From Cydia pomonella (Eukaryota; Arthropoda; Insecta; Lepidoptera; Tortricidae): a stretch of 64,000 nucleotides of DNA. The notes under the pieces were generated by a model. It was not told the DNA's origin. It did not search any database and worked only from the letters and a program-made list of their open reading frames with translations. Position 1 is the first letter of the stretch. Every line of letters begins with the position of its first letter. The DNA is taken from contig NC_084703.1 of the NCBI RefSeq assembly GCF_033807575.1, positions 7,378,001 to 7,442,000 on the forward strand, in the 5' to 3' direction. Below are positions 23,322 to 33,964 of this stretch, piece after piece. Position numbers and translations under genes: made by a program.

Positions 23322-26300
23322 TTAAGCAGCATCCTGGTAACGACACTTGCGTTCGTGGCTGTATAGCCCTATGCGAGAGAGGATCCCACGTCCACACACG
23401 CGGCAGGTGTATGCTTGCCCAGGTGGGCGAGGGTTGGAGGCCTGCTCGTGGCGCCTCATACGTTTCTCCCTTAAAGAGGTAAACCAGGCATCGTCGTGTG
23501 TGGCCTGACCATCGTGAATAGCACGACGCCATACGGGTCGGTCTTCGGCCAGTTTTTGCCATTGGTTACATGTGATATTAAAAGTAACCATATCACGCTT
23601 GACGCAATCTTTGAAGCGCAGCATTGGCCGCCCGACCAGTCTTTTTGCGTCTGCAACCTCCCCTAGCAAGATTTGACGTGGCAAACGAGTCCGTTCCATT
23701 CGATACACATGCCCAAGCCACCTCAGTCGTCTCTTCTTTAGTATGGCTGTGATACTATGGAGCTGTGCCTCGCTTAGAACAGACTCATTTGTCACGCGAT
23801 CCTTCCATGTGAAGCCAAGTATGCTCCGCAGACAGCGCATATGAAAGGAGTTCAGCCGGCGTTCTTGTTTTGCGTAAGTTGTCCAGGATTCCGCTCCATA
23901 CAGAAGAGTGCTTAGGACACACGCTTGGTAAATAAGCATTTTCGTTTTTACCGTAAGATGTTTGTTGTCCCAAGCCCTTGCACGGAGTCTTCCGAACGTA
24001 GTGGCCGCTTTGCCGATGCGGGAGTCGATCTCCACGTCGAGCGAGAGATTACTCGACACAAGCGAACCAAGGTAGCAAAACTTGCTGACCACCTCGAGAG
24101 GTGCGCCGTTAAGTATAATCGTTGGCTGTTCTGAACATCCTTGCGCTAGTATCACGGTTTTTCTGGCGTTAATGGACATGGAAAAGAGGTCACATGCTCT
24201 TGCAAATTTGTCCAAGATGGTCTGCAGCTGAGTCTGACTGTGAGCGACGAGAGCAGCGTCGTCAGCAAAGAGAAGGCTGTCTACAAATAAGTCCTCCCTA
24301 TGACGTTTGGACTTGAGTCTCGTAAGATTATACATCTGACCATCGGATCTTGTGTACAGGTGAACGCCCTGTAGATCGTCTCCAAAAGCAACCTTCAAGA
24401 GTACAGAAAAGAAAATTCCAAAGAGAGTAGGTGCCAATACACAACCTTGTCGAACGCCTCGGCGTACGTCAAAGGGGGCAGATGTTTCTCCGTTGTGGAG
24501 GATTGTGGCTTCCATACCCTCGTGGAATGATCGTACTATCTTCAGGAGCTTAGGAGGACAACCAATACTGACAAGAACCGAGTATAGCCCCGCTCTGCTC
24601 ACAGTGTCAAAAGCCTTGTTTAGGTCGACAAAAGCTACGACGAGAGGACTGTTTTGCTCCCTACACTTTTCCTGTAACTGTCTTAGTGAAAATATCATAT
24701 CGACAGTTGACCGTTGAGACCGAAAGCCGCATTGCGCCTCTGGATATACGCGGTCAGCCAGCTTTTGTAGTTTTGCCAAGGTGGCCCTAGCAAAAGCTTT
24801 GCCGACGATGCTAAGGAGGGATATTCCACGGTAATTATTGCAATCACCGCGGTCGCCTTTGCCTTTGTAAAGAGTGACGATATTAGCATCGCGCATATCT
24901 TGAGGCACGCAACCCTCTTCCCAACATTTGGTCAGGTTGTTATGAAGGACGGGAAGGATGCACTTAAGCTTGACGACTTCGGTGTACACTTCGTCTTTGC
25001 CCGGACTCTTACCGTTTTTAAGCTGCTTGATGGCCAGGTAGAGTTCCTCTACGGTAGGTGAAGAGTCCAATTCGTGCAAAGTATCCAGGTTCGGGAGTAG
25101 TCCCATAGTTTCTGGCTGAATGTCGACTGGACACGAATAGAGCCCGGTGTAGTGTTCCACCCATCTGGTCATTTGACGACTGCTGTTTGTTATAACAGAG
25201 CCGTCAGCTTCCTTTAGAGGGGCCGTCTTTTTTTGTATAGGTCCAAGAGCTCGCTTAATGCCTTCGTAAACACCGCCTATGTTTCCTGCGTCTGCGCATG
25301 CTTGGATCCCTTGACAGAGTTCTGTCCAGTATGCGTTTGCATAGAAGCGAGAGCTACACTGGAGTGAGGCTTTTGCCTTGCTGAGCTCTTCCCGTGTAGC
25401 ATCGCAGGGATTAAGGCGGAAGCTTAGAAAAGCCTGCCGCTTCAAGTCGATAAGGGGCAGTAAGTGCTCCTCGTTTTCAATTAACCAGTCGTGAGACTTT
25501 GCCTTCTGGTATCCAAAAACTTTTCCTGCGGTGTCTGTGAGAAGAGACTTTATTTTTTCCCATTCGAGTTGCGCTGATACGGAACCGTCCCATGCCGAAA
25601 CTTCATCACGGACTGTAGCTCCAAACGATTCCAATGCCTCCAAGTCCCGGGTCTTAAAAATATTAATCTTCTTTCGACCAGGAGGCTTAGAAGAGTGAAT
25701 CCTCTTGGGGACTAATCGAACTTTGGTGCAAACAAGACTATGGTCAGTGTCGCAATCGGCGCTGTGGAACGTCCGTGTATGGAGCGTTTCCCGCAGATCC
25801 CTCCTTCTAGTAAGAGCAAGGTCTAACTGATGCCAGTGTTTTGAGCGGGGGTGCATCCAAGAGACTTTTCGCATCAATTTTCCTTTGAAAAATGTATTGG
25901 TGACGCACAATTGAAATTTAGAGCAGAACTCCAACAATCGTTGTCCGTTGTCGTTTAGCTTACCGATACCATGCACACCTAGGCAATCGGGCCAGTCAGT
26001 ATTATCCTGGCCGACCCTAGCGTTAAAATCGCCCATAATATGAAGCCTATCGGTTGTACGCACCCCGCGAACTACTTCATCGAGCTGGTCATAAAATTGG
26101 TCTTTGGCCTCGGGTTTGGAGTTTAGCGTCGGTGCGTAAGCGGAGATCAAAGTCACATAGCCACTTTTCGTATTAAGACGCAAGACCATGATGCGCTCAG
26201 ATACACCTACAGGCGTCTCCATTGCATCAATAATATGATTACGGACCGCAAAACCTACCCCATGCTCCCGTGTTTCCGTAGAACTCTTGCCCTTCCAGTA

Positions 26301-26498
26301 AAAAGTGTAGTTAGTTTCTCGCAAAGAGCCTTCATCCTCAATTCTGGTCTCCTGTAAAGCTGCAATATCGACGTTTAACCTGTTGAGTTCCGCGTCAATA
26401 TTGTATGTTTTGCGCAGATCTTGTGCGCAGTCGAAGTTTTCACAGGTTTTCGGAAAACCCGTCCTCATTGTTCGGACATTCCATGTCGCATAGCGCAT
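23322..26498 (-). CDS. LINE ORF: AP endonuclease, reverse transcriptase, C-terminal zinc finger
   Basis: This protein would perform target-primed reverse transcription of the LINE RNA. The endonuclease shows TWNVRT with N7, LQETR with E50, MGDFNAR with D157 and N159, and DTDHSLV around 250-256. The RT shows the PGKDEV block, NNYRGISLLS, GFRSQRST, FVDLNKAFDTV with D625, VRQGCVLAP and FADD at 744-747. Then come the RRLRWLGHVYRM and GRPMLRFKDC blocks of RTE/Proto2-like proteins, and a C-terminal CRVC...H....C zinc-finger-like motif near 1030-1053. Translation starts at the ATG at 26498 and runs 1058 codons without a break. Every catalytic residue I can place is present, so the element may be competent. 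RTE/Proto2-like clade placement is inference. Confidence 0.92.
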   Translation of the reverse strand: MRYATWNVRTMRTGFPKTCENFDCAQDLRKTYNIDAELNRLNVDIAALQETRIEDEGSLRETNYTFYWKGKSSTETREHGVGFAVRNHIIDAMETPVGVSERIMVLRLNTKSGYVTLISAYAPTLNSKPEAKDQFYDQLDEVVRGVRTTDRLHIMGDFNARVGQDNTDWPDCLGVHGIGKLNDNGQRLLEFCSKFQLCVTNTFFKGKLMRKVSWMHPRSKHWHQLDLALTRRRDLRETLHTRTFHSADCDTDHSLVCTKVRLVPKRIHSSKPPGRKKINIFKTRDLEALESFGATVRDEVSAWDGSVSAQLEWEKIKSLLTDTAGKVFGYQKAKSHDWLIENEEHLLPLIDLKRQAFLSFRLNPCDATREELSKAKASLQCSSRFYANAYWTELCQGIQACADAGNIGGVYEGIKRALGPIQKKTAPLKEADGSVITNSSRQMTRWVEHYTGLYSCPVDIQPETMGLLPNLDTLHELDSSPTVEELYLAIKQLKNGKSPGKDEVYTEVVKLKCILPVLHNNLTKCWEEGCVPQDMRDANIVTLYKGKGDRGDCNNYRGISLLSIVGKAFARATLAKLQKLADRVYPEAQCGFRSQRSTVDMIFSLRQLQEKCREQNSPLVVAFVDLNKAFDTVSRAGLYSVLVSIGCPPKLLKIVRSFHEGMEATILHNGETSAPFDVRRGVRQGCVLAPTLFGIFFSVLLKVAFGDDLQGVHLYTRSDGQMYNLTRLKSKRHREDLFVDSLLFADDAALVAHSQTQLQTILDKFARACDLFSMSINARKTVILAQGCSEQPTIILNGAPLEVVSKFCYLGSLVSSNLSLDVEIDSRIGKAATTFGRLRARAWDNKHLTVKTKMLIYQACVLSTLLYGAESWTTYAKQERRLNSFHMRCLRSILGFTWKDRVTNESVLSEAQLHSITAILKKRRLRWLGHVYRMERTRLPRQILLGEVADAKRLVGRPMLRFKDCVKRDMVTFNITCNQWQKLAEDRPVWRRAIHDGQATHDDAWFTSLREKRMRRHEQASNPRPPGQAYTCRVCGRGILSRIGLYSHERKCRYQDAA

Positions 26499-27165
26499 GT
26501 AGGAAGAATTTTTGTCGCTTTTACGAGTTTTGTTTCTTACATTCTGAGCAGGTGGTTGGTGTTACAGCGTCAATGCCCAGCTGTGAAGCTTGTGTCCCGT
26601 TCACCCAGACAGGACAAATTAACGCTGAGGCGGATCAGTACCTTATTGGTCGGGGACTGCCCGACTTGTAGCAGGCGGTAACTGATCAGTGGATCTACGA
26701 TGGATCCTCCTACTGTCGGGAGTGGCCCCTGGCGCCCGCACATGCGACGCCTATTCGTGCGGACTTATAACCGGTAACTGCCACTCCCCGTGTTATTTCC
26801 CACCTGCATGGCAGGTGGGCGAAGTGCCCTCTCCGCGGATGCTGCTGCGCCTGGGACAGACGACTTTATGGCAACACGGACTTGCCCAGAACCCGTACCA
26901 CCCTCTCTTTCCTCCCCGACATGATCCACAGGAATGACGAGTCAGTACGTGTGGTGCCAGTTTGGACGCAGGTGCCTGGCTTGTGCCTAAACGGTGGCTC
27001 CAGATCCGGGTTTTTAATTAGTTTTCCTTCTTTTTGGAGACTAGGTGTCAGCGTCTCAGGGCTAAGTGTTCCATAAAACACACCTCAGCCCTAATCCCTT
27101 AGTCGCCTCTTACGACACCCACGGGAAGAAAGGGGGTGGTGCTATTCTCGTCCGACACCACACAG
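26499..27165 (-). other. 5' leader of the RTE-like LINE
   Basis: GC-rich compared with the surroundings and without a long ORF in the element's sense. It includes the block CTTAGTCGCCTCTTACGACA then CCCACGGGAAGAAAGGG (27098-27136, plus strand), which I recall as recurrent in arthropod LINE leaders. Internal promoter activity is expected for a LINE leader but cannot be shown here. Confidence 0.55.
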
Positions 27166-27178
27166 ACATCTACATCTA
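27166..27178. repeat. Target-site duplication, LINE 5' side
   Basis: Exact partner of 23273-23285. The sequence is internally repetitive (ACATCT twice), which slightly lowers its weight. Confidence 0.7.
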
Positions 27179-27207
27179 CAATCTTGCAAATTAAGTCTTA
27201 AAGATTA

Positions 27208-27460
27208 CACGTAGAGATTATATATATATAGTCCTCCTCGCCGTATCCGACGACGGCGACTCCTTCAACTGTTTTTATTCGGAGAAATGGAACGCTCTAA
27301 TATGGCTTGCAAAGCCAAATTTGGTTTTGAAAATGCGATCGCATGGTGCGCAATGAAGCTGGCTAGCTGGGTTGTAGGTATAGGTATACGAGGGCCTCGG
27401 TCGCGTCTTACGGAGATGGCGCTTGGCATCCAGGTCTTCCAAGCGCCCACGTAGAGATTA
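27208..27460 (-). mobile_element. 227-bp truncated LINE copy with 13-bp target-site duplication
   Basis: CACGTAGAGATTA occurs at 27208-27220 and 27448-27460. Between them (27221-27447), on the minus strand, a frame encodes CAPCDRIFKTKFGFASHIRA, a C2H2-type finger like the C-terminal finger of the neighbouring LINE, then a 3' UTR and a TATATATATA tail. It is a 5'-truncated insertion of a related but distinct LINE family. The 61-codon frame at 27265-27450 is a shadow. Confidence 0.75.
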
Positions 27461-28030
27461 GTGTTATCGTGGATCCTATATAGTAAGATGATTTACATCA
27501 GTTCAATTTTGCACAACAGCAACAAACAAAACAGTCCGATGCCAAATCTCTGTCGAAGCATTTTAGATGAATGATTAATTTAGTTAGGTATAGCAAAAGT
27601 TTTAGATCAACTTTCATCGTCTAATGGTTCTATTCACTCCGAACTAATCCGTGGTAATCTCTGTTTACAATTCCCAGATACCAAAATAGACAAGAATATT
27701 TAACAAACTGGCGAATAATGTAGTGAATTATAGCGTTCATATCGGTTCTAGAGAATATTAAAAGTGAGCGAATAATTAAGAAACTATCTTTGATCATTAG
27801 GCATCGGAGTTTTTATCGCATGGTAAGGCTAATAGCGAGCTATGGAGTCGACATTAGCAATAATATTGAACTCATATTCATACTCATAGTCATCTACTTA
27901 TTTAATTAGTGATTTTAATTGTAGCCTGTGGAAGTGTTAAGAGTTTTGACGTTTAAGTAGCACTATCTTGGGCTGTCAAAATCTTTGCCAACTTATCTTG
28001 GTCTGCCTCTAACCAGCTTACTAGCAAAAT
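27461..28030. other. No gene recognised
   Basis: AT-rich non-coding DNA. The ATCTTGGGCTGTCAAAATC region near 27963 may be an old repeat but has no arms or ORF. Confidence 0.4.
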
Positions 28031-28265
28031 ATTTTACAGTACATATGGTACTACTTTAACGCACTAGTGCGAAAATTGGCATATTACGATACTGTGTCGA
28101 ACATTTAAAGGGCCATATGTACTGTAAAACATTGTACGATACATGTGCGAATAGGTAATTCGCAACTCGTGTCGATTTAAAACACTCCCTTTGGTCGTGT
28201 TTTAATTTATCGCCACTCCTTTCGAATTTCCTATTTTTCGCACTAGTATCGTAATGTACTATTTT
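28031..28265. repeat. Dispersed moth repeat with ACAGTACATATGG palindromic arms
   Basis: TTTTACAGTACATATGG at 28031 is inverted as CCATATGTACTGTAAAA at about 28113-28129. The later text (CGATACATGTGCGAATAGGT, then AACACTCCCTTTGGTCGTGT) matches a repeat I remember from many lepidopteran loci. There is no coding content. Confidence 0.55.
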
Positions 28266-28674
28266 GTATAGTAATATTATTAGCATATTTTAGATAAAGA
28301 AAAATAAAGAATAAGCTCTTATTTCAAAATTGTGGTGGTTTAACATTTCTAGAATGACCTTTCTTATTTGACTATCAAATCAAAAACTAGTTTTAATTCA
28401 ATATAAATAAAATAGGCAAATAAGAGACTTTATTTACGAATTAAGACTGAAGACTAAGATAAATCCTACGGATATCATGCTTTTTTTTCATGATTTAAAT
28501 TTCTTCATAATTTAAAATAACAAAGCAGATCTTCCTAATAACCCCGAGTAGTTTATTAGGAAAAAAAGAAACTACTGTCAAATAATAATTGGACAGTACC
28601 TACAATGCAGTCATTTGATTGGTATTACGTCGGTTTGCAATCTTTCCGGGGTGCGTAGCCAACATGACCAATCT

Positions 28675-28772
28675 TTTACGCTCCGTAGCGAACGAAACGC
28701 AACTGTCACTGTCGCACTAATATGGAAGAGTGATAGAGAGACAAGAAGCGTTTCATTAGCGTAGCGCAAACG
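28675..28772. repeat. Foldback element with GCGAACGAAACGC arms
   Basis: TTTACGCTCCGTAGCGAACG plus AAACGC is an imperfect inverse of GCGTTTCATTAGCGTAGCGC plus AAA. The centre reads CTGTCACTGTCGCACTAATA. It is a short non-coding MITE-like hairpin. Confidence 0.6.
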
Positions 28773-28895
28773 ATTCTCACCTTGCATAAGCGAGGGCTAT
28801 GGAATATGCAAATTGCCATAATAATTTGGAAATTGCATTAAACGAAAATGACAACAAGGTCCGAAAGGTTTGATGACATTTTGAAAATCCTATGC

Positions 28896-29092
28896 TCAGT
28901 ACCCCTAGTGTAAATAAATTCGATTTCGAAACGTGACGTACGCGTTTGCGTTTAGTCTCATTTTGTATTGGATTTAGAAAGAGCGCGCCAAGCGGGACGT
29001 TTTGAAAACTCAAAATCCTATACAAAATGAGACTTAACGCAAACGCGTTCGTCACGTTATGATGTCGATTAAATTTACACTAGGGGTACTGA
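28896..29092. mobile_element. CCCCTAGTG foldback MITE, copy 1
   Basis: It is palindromic over its whole length. The ends are TCAGTACCCCTAGTGTAAAT and its inverse, then the long arms GACGTACGCGTTTGCG and CTCATTTTGTAT pair with their inverses. Two further copies lie at 36589-36786 and 51354-51555. No transposase is encoded. Confidence 0.85.
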
Positions 29093-29196
29093 ACTCTTTT
29101 CATCAGTCATTTAGTCATTTGTCATTCCATCAGTTCAATAATTACACTGACAATAATGCGGATCTATAAAACCATGTCCAAACGGCTCAAAGGAGT

Positions 29197-29321
29197 TTAA
29201 CACATTGAGTGCCGGGTACCCGCTCGGCGGGCGCTCTGTTCATAGTCGCTTTCCTCTACAAACCGGGAAAACGCTAGAATAGGCTACGCGTGTAGCGCCA
29301 CGAAAACAGTGAATGCGTTAA
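29197..29321. mobile_element. TTAA-flanked MITE, piggyBac-like
   Basis: The ends are TTAACACATTGAGTGCCG and the inverse of CAGTGAATGCGTTAA, so a TTAA stands at each border. A TTAA target is the hallmark of piggyBac-type insertion. The interior is short, GC-rich and non-coding. Confidence 0.55.
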
Positions 29322-29559
29322 AGACGTAGTGTCGTTAATTACATCTTACATCTCCGTTGAGGAATAAAAACAATCTTTGAAATGTTTATGAAAATGAACG
29401 AAAGCTACAGAGCATAATAATCATTAAGTACGTTGCAAAATGCGGACATTCGTACTTCTTTGCGAAAAACTTATTTAAAAAAAATACTATTCGTTACAAA
29501 ATAATACGGAAAACAATAAATGTGGTATTTTTTTTTTCAAAATAAGGTATGTATGTAAG

Positions 29560-29934
29560 GTATGTTTTGGACCCGGGTATGTCCTTAAACTACGTCCAAA
29601 AGAGAGGTATGGGCAATGTGAATGTCATCTCGCCTTGTGTGGTAGGGCACAGCACAGCAGATGTCATTCCAGATCTAGAGCAGAGCCCAACTGGGGAAGT
29701 ACCTCCACCTTACAGAAAACCGCAGCCAAATAACACTTGACCCTACTCATAGTGTTGTGTTCCTGCCGGTGAGTAAGGTTGCCAGAGCTCACCGAGGGGG
29801 GTGGGGTTAGGGTCGGCAACGCGCATGTAACTCCTCTGGAGTTGCAGGTGTACATAGGCTACGGAGACTGCTTACCATCAGGCAGGCCGTATGCTTGTTT
29901 GCCACCGACGTAGTATAAAAAAAAAAAAAAAAAA
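29560..29934 (+). mobile_element. Bm1-like SINE with poly(A) tail
   Basis: The 3' half is highly typical: GGGTCGGCAACGCGCATGTA, CTCTGGAGTTGCAG, CTTACCATCAGGCAGGCCGT and ATGCTTGTTTGCC, then an A-run of about 18. It is fairly well preserved and so probably moderately young. The 63-codon frames on both strands are incidental. No secure target-site duplication was identified. Confidence 0.7.
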
Positions 29935-30254
29935 TGTATAAAGCAGAAAAAAAAAAAGTGTTTTTTTTTTGTATGGAAGCCAAATTAAGGTAACCCTATT
30001 TCAATGAAACTATGAGAGCACCTTGTGAGGTTAGCACCTTCAGGATATTATTTTCCTCCTTTTATTTATAGAGTAACAAATGATAAATAGCCTACTTTTG
30101 TAGGCGCCCGTTTTCTTGCTTAGTCCAATCAACATTTATCAAATATCGATATTTCTCTTAATGCCTTTTTCGTAAACTTATGACAGTTTTCGATATTTTT
30201 ACGCTATAATAATAAAATAAATTATAAATTAGATGTTTTATTTGCCATCAATCA

Positions 30255-31275
30255 TTGTCATATGTAGTTCATGTTCTGCTTCATAGAAGGTTCAATCATT
30301 TCTGAATATACAACTGCGTCTATTTCAACTGTGCTTTTTGTTTCCTTTGTGAACTGGAACATAATTGGGCGACAAAACGCAGTTAATGAGGATCTCTCAT
30401 TCTCCCATACAGTAGCACCATCACAAATAAATTTTAGCGGCACCAAACTAGCCATAAAAACGTTAGAATCATCGACTTGGGTTTCAGACGTCATTTTGTA
30501 ATTACTTTAACCAGAAGCACCATCAAAACCTTATTTACTTGGAGCTTCAAAGCGTTGTTTACAAAATCACCCCCAATCGCCTTCAAAAGTCTTTTTGCCG
30601 TTAAATCTAATAAAACTTGTAATTTTATTTTGGCACAATCTTCAGTTCTAACCACATTTTCATTCGAAGGATAGCATTCTTGTTTTTCTTACTGGATGGA
30701 ATAGTATGATGGATATAAATGTACACCGTGGTCACTAGCTACATCACGTAAATTATTATACTGCCGCCTAGAAAGTTTCAGTGAATTAATTAAGGCTAAA
30801 GCTTTTGCAAGAGATAATAATTTGTCTTTTTTTGCTTGTGTTGTATTAAATCATTTACATTTTCTATGTCTTCCGGGTGGTTTAGTAAATGACTCATAAT
30901 CTTGTTTAGGTCTGCATGTCCACTCTTCCTTAAATGTGCAAGGTTAGCTGCATTAACTTCTTCGGGCGATAAGGATTTACTTATTCGATCCAACCTTCTT
31001 TTCTTCTGTCTTCCAGATAGTTCTTCAAAAGGTTTTCGAGATGTTGGAATGTTTTCATCTGGTTGAGCAATTTCAACGTCATCGTCATCTAAGTTATCTT
31101 CCTCGTTGATATCGTCCTGCGCCAAATTTTCTTTTGGCGAACATATAGCCTTGTTCAGCCAGTCACTGTTCTTCTTCAAGATATTATCAAGTGTGCGATT
31201 AGACTCCCTCCATCTTTTTTTAATGCTAATGCAGTATTTTTCACAAACTTTAACCCACTTGTTACTATAGTTCTT
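30255..31275 (-). pseudogene. Decayed member of a multicopy uncharacterised arthropod protein family
   Basis: Reading down the minus strand, the blocks are: NKWVKVCEKYC and KKRWRESNRTLDN (near 31190-31255); an acidic region; FEELSGRQKKRRLDRISKSL; then in a second frame AKALALINSLKLSRRQY and ASDHGVHLYPSYY, followed by an in-frame stop; then LQVLLDLTAKRLL; then in a third frame VPLKFICDGATVWEN and FCRPIMFQFTKET. This block order is one I recall from uncharacterised proteins present in many copies in aphids, ants and Hydra. At least two frameshifts and one stop break it, so it is a pseudogene. The function of the family is unknown to me; multicopy spread suggests a link to mobile DNA (inference). 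Confidence 0.65.
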
Positions 31276-32676
31276 TTAAAAGGACGTCAACAATTTAAAA
31301 TTCTCACAAACAATGAGGGTACTTATCAAGCTTTTGTTTATACTCAGTCGAATCGTTTCGAGTATTGTAAGTGGACACCTAGTTGACTGTGTGTATTAAA
31401 TACAGTTTTTTATTTTATTATACGTCTTTAATTACGGTGATTAACAATGGAAATTTCAATAATGTATTTCTAAATAAAATTTAAATCAATATTTTTATAA
31501 AAATAAGAATATAGCGAAAACAAGTGTTTACTATCGAGTTATAATCATTTTACATTGAAAAAATTATTAAAAGTCTTATTTTATTGCGATTTTACGAGCC
31601 GTCCTTTTAAACGACCAATAGGGTTATGTGCTACTATCACTTGTATTGCATTTTAGGGCGCGGAAGACGACTTGGTCACGACCTTTAACGTTAAGTGAGA
31701 TAATAGTTTCTTAGTTTAATTCTATCATTATTTTGCCTCCCGAAAACTGCAATGCTGATATCACAGATGAAGCTCTGGGGATGAAAATCAAGTGAATTTG
31801 GACAATTTACCCGGATCTCAATCCCAGCAGGGAGAGGTTTGTTTTGGATCGGAAAGAGACTCCAGTGATTACGAGGATGTGCCACTAATCCAACTTTCAA
31901 AACGGAGACGCGTGGAATCAGAAGATTTGTTGTTGAAGATTGATGAACTACGAGTTCGAGGTTTCAAGCCACTGGAAATGTGCGTGAAAATCGTGTGGCA
32001 AAATGCCTCTTGCCTACAAATAAGGCACTACAGAAGTCCCCTCGAGGAACATTCCAATATCAGTCAACCCGAAATAAACAAATATAGTAGTTTGCAAGTG
32101 GCATGTTGTCACAGTTACATCTAATGCAGTAACAATGGCAACAAAAAAAGTACATACTAGTAGATCAGCCGACTGTAATAAAGAAGTATAATGAGAATAT
32201 GGACGGCGTCGATAGGTCCAATCAGGTCAGTCAGTCCGATATAGCGTTGTATAGAACAACGATTAGGGGTAAAAAATTGTATTTCTCCTTGATTTACCAC
32301 GCACTAGACATGGCTACGCATTCGACTTTCTGAATTTTTGCAGATATGTAGCAACAGCTTTTCTTGAAAGTTATAAAAAAAAACGGAGGGATACATGAAC
32401 TTCCCTAATGTTCCGTAATTGTTCACGCTTTGAAGGGAAAGATCATATAAAACGTTACAGAGATACTCAGCTTCGGTGTATCGAATGCCATTAAAAAGCA
32501 AATTTAATATGCCCAAAATGTGACGTAACTTTGCACTCTAAGTTTTGTTTTGAAAATTTTCATACTTCTAAAAAAAACTGTTTAATAATATACTTGGGTT
32601 TTAATTTGAATCAACATTTGTTATAGAGAGGCGTCCTGTATGCTCATGGTGGTACATGTTGCTATCGTCCTTTTAA
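31276..32676 (+). mobile_element. Internally deleted piggyBac-like transposon
   Basis: TTAA stands at both borders (31276-31279, 32673-32676), with ends AAGGACGTCAACAA and the inverse of TGCTATCGTCCTT. Inside, 31792-31960 encodes an acidic N-terminus (EDVPLIQLSKRRR), then jumps to the late part of a transposase. YNENMDGVDRSNQ and TIRGKKLYFSLIYHALDMA match the piggyBac DDE C-terminal block, and CPKCDVTLHSKFCFENFH matches its cysteine-rich tail. The central catalytic core is missing and frames are broken, so it cannot encode a transposase. A second TTAA with GTCCTT at 31611-31620 may mark a smaller derivative or a second element. Confidence 0.65.
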
Positions 32677-32794
32677 AAGAACACCTATTTCCCAGTTTTC
32701 CATGAAACATACATTTTTTCCAATATTTTTCCCGTATAGTGTTTATTTTTTATAATACATCAAGTAAAATTCATTCGAATCGGAAGTGTTTGGT

Positions 32795-32818
32795 ATGTCC
32801 AGTAACAAGTGGGTTAAA
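32795..32818 (+). repeat. Inverted copy of the pseudogene's 5' end
   Basis: ATGTCCAGTAACAAGTGGGT and the following TAAA is an inverted copy of TTAACCCACTTGTTACT at 31249-31265. It would encode MSSNKWVK, the apparent N-terminus of the family in 30255-31275. It sits just beyond the piggyBac element. Confidence 0.5.
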
Positions 32819-33964
32819 TAAGGCTTTTGTTGTTCTTCTACCAAATTTAATTTATTATATTCAAAAGCAATCCAACAAACACAATTTAGGTCAGATACAA
32901 AAAAATCACATTTTATATTTTTCTGCTTAAAATATGCTTTCTTTTGAAAAAATTTATATCACATTTATTGTTCTCCGTATCATTTTCTATCGAATAGTAT
33001 TTTCACAAATAATACGAATGTCCTCTTTTTCTTCGATTCGCCCCATAGTGTGGCGTTTTAATGATATGATCCAGTCTAAATGTTAAATTTGACTTTCTTA
33101 AACATAGGTACTTTTCTTATACATACCTATGCTTAACGCCTAAACTATCGGTTGAACTTATGTTTGAAACAAGGTTTACGAATTCTCAGTTAACATTGAG
33201 CACGATGGAACACAGCTATATAGAGAGCAGATCTGGCGCCCTAATTTCAGTGATATTTCGTTGAATACGTATGCCGTTAGGACATGTTGGCTTCGTTAGA
33301 TAAAAAATAGGTACCTTAGGAGCGTAATTGTGTTACGTTAAATCGATATTAATTATTTGTTTATACCGAGTGGCTAGCCACGTCGCTATGACATTCAAAT
33401 CGCTTGTAGAAAAAAGAATAGGTCGAAAACTAAAACAGTCTTAAATTCAGTCCTCCCACGTGTTGGCGTGCCAGCGTGGACACAGCTTGTTTTTAAATTA
33501 TTGGAGTTAAAACTTGTTTTTAAAAAAGCCGTTCGGTTCATATTTTGTCATTCTTAGGGAGAAAAAAAGTCCCACCTCAATCTTTCTTAAGTCACAATAC
33601 CTATATATTGTGAATTTGAACATAAGTAATGACTCTTCGTGGCACGTCGTGTTTAGTATTCCTATAGGGTAGTTCGAACTGTATACGAATTACTTGTCCG
33701 GTCCGGACAGCGAAACATGTACGGCTACACGAGCTTGATAGTTAGACACATACACAGGTCGCAGGTTACAAATTTTCAGTCAGGCGCCAGCGTAAAAAAT
33801 GTATAATGGGTCGATAGAGTATAGTTAGGATCACTACATATTGACGTGTTGTACCAGCAATGTACGGATAGTTGACATTGTAGGGAGACGATTTTCATAA
33901 TAGCGAAACATAGGCCAGGGAGCAATATAACAAATGCAATAAAATGATGCATAATTATGTTTAT
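32819..33964. other. No gene recognised
   Basis: AT-rich non-coding DNA. GTCCGGTCCGGAC at about 33696-33708 is a short palindrome. No coding pattern is seen. Confidence 0.4.

Larger units (their letters stand above)
23286..27165 (-). mobile_element. Apparently full-length RTE-like LINE
   Basis: The 3.88-kb element is bounded by the 13-bp direct repeat. In minus-strand order it has a GC-rich leader of about 670 bases, one 1058-codon ORF, a short 3' UTR and a TATATATA-type tail directly before the duplication. Intact ORF, intact ends and identical duplications all indicate a young insertion. Confidence 0.75.

Noticed and set aside
26405..27076. Several plus-strand frames of 60-90 codons
   Set aside because: They are antisense to the LINE leader and ORF start and show no independent motif.
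27265..27450. 61-codon minus-strand frame as a small gene
   Set aside because: It is out of frame with the zinc-finger relic of the truncated LINE copy that occupies the same bases.
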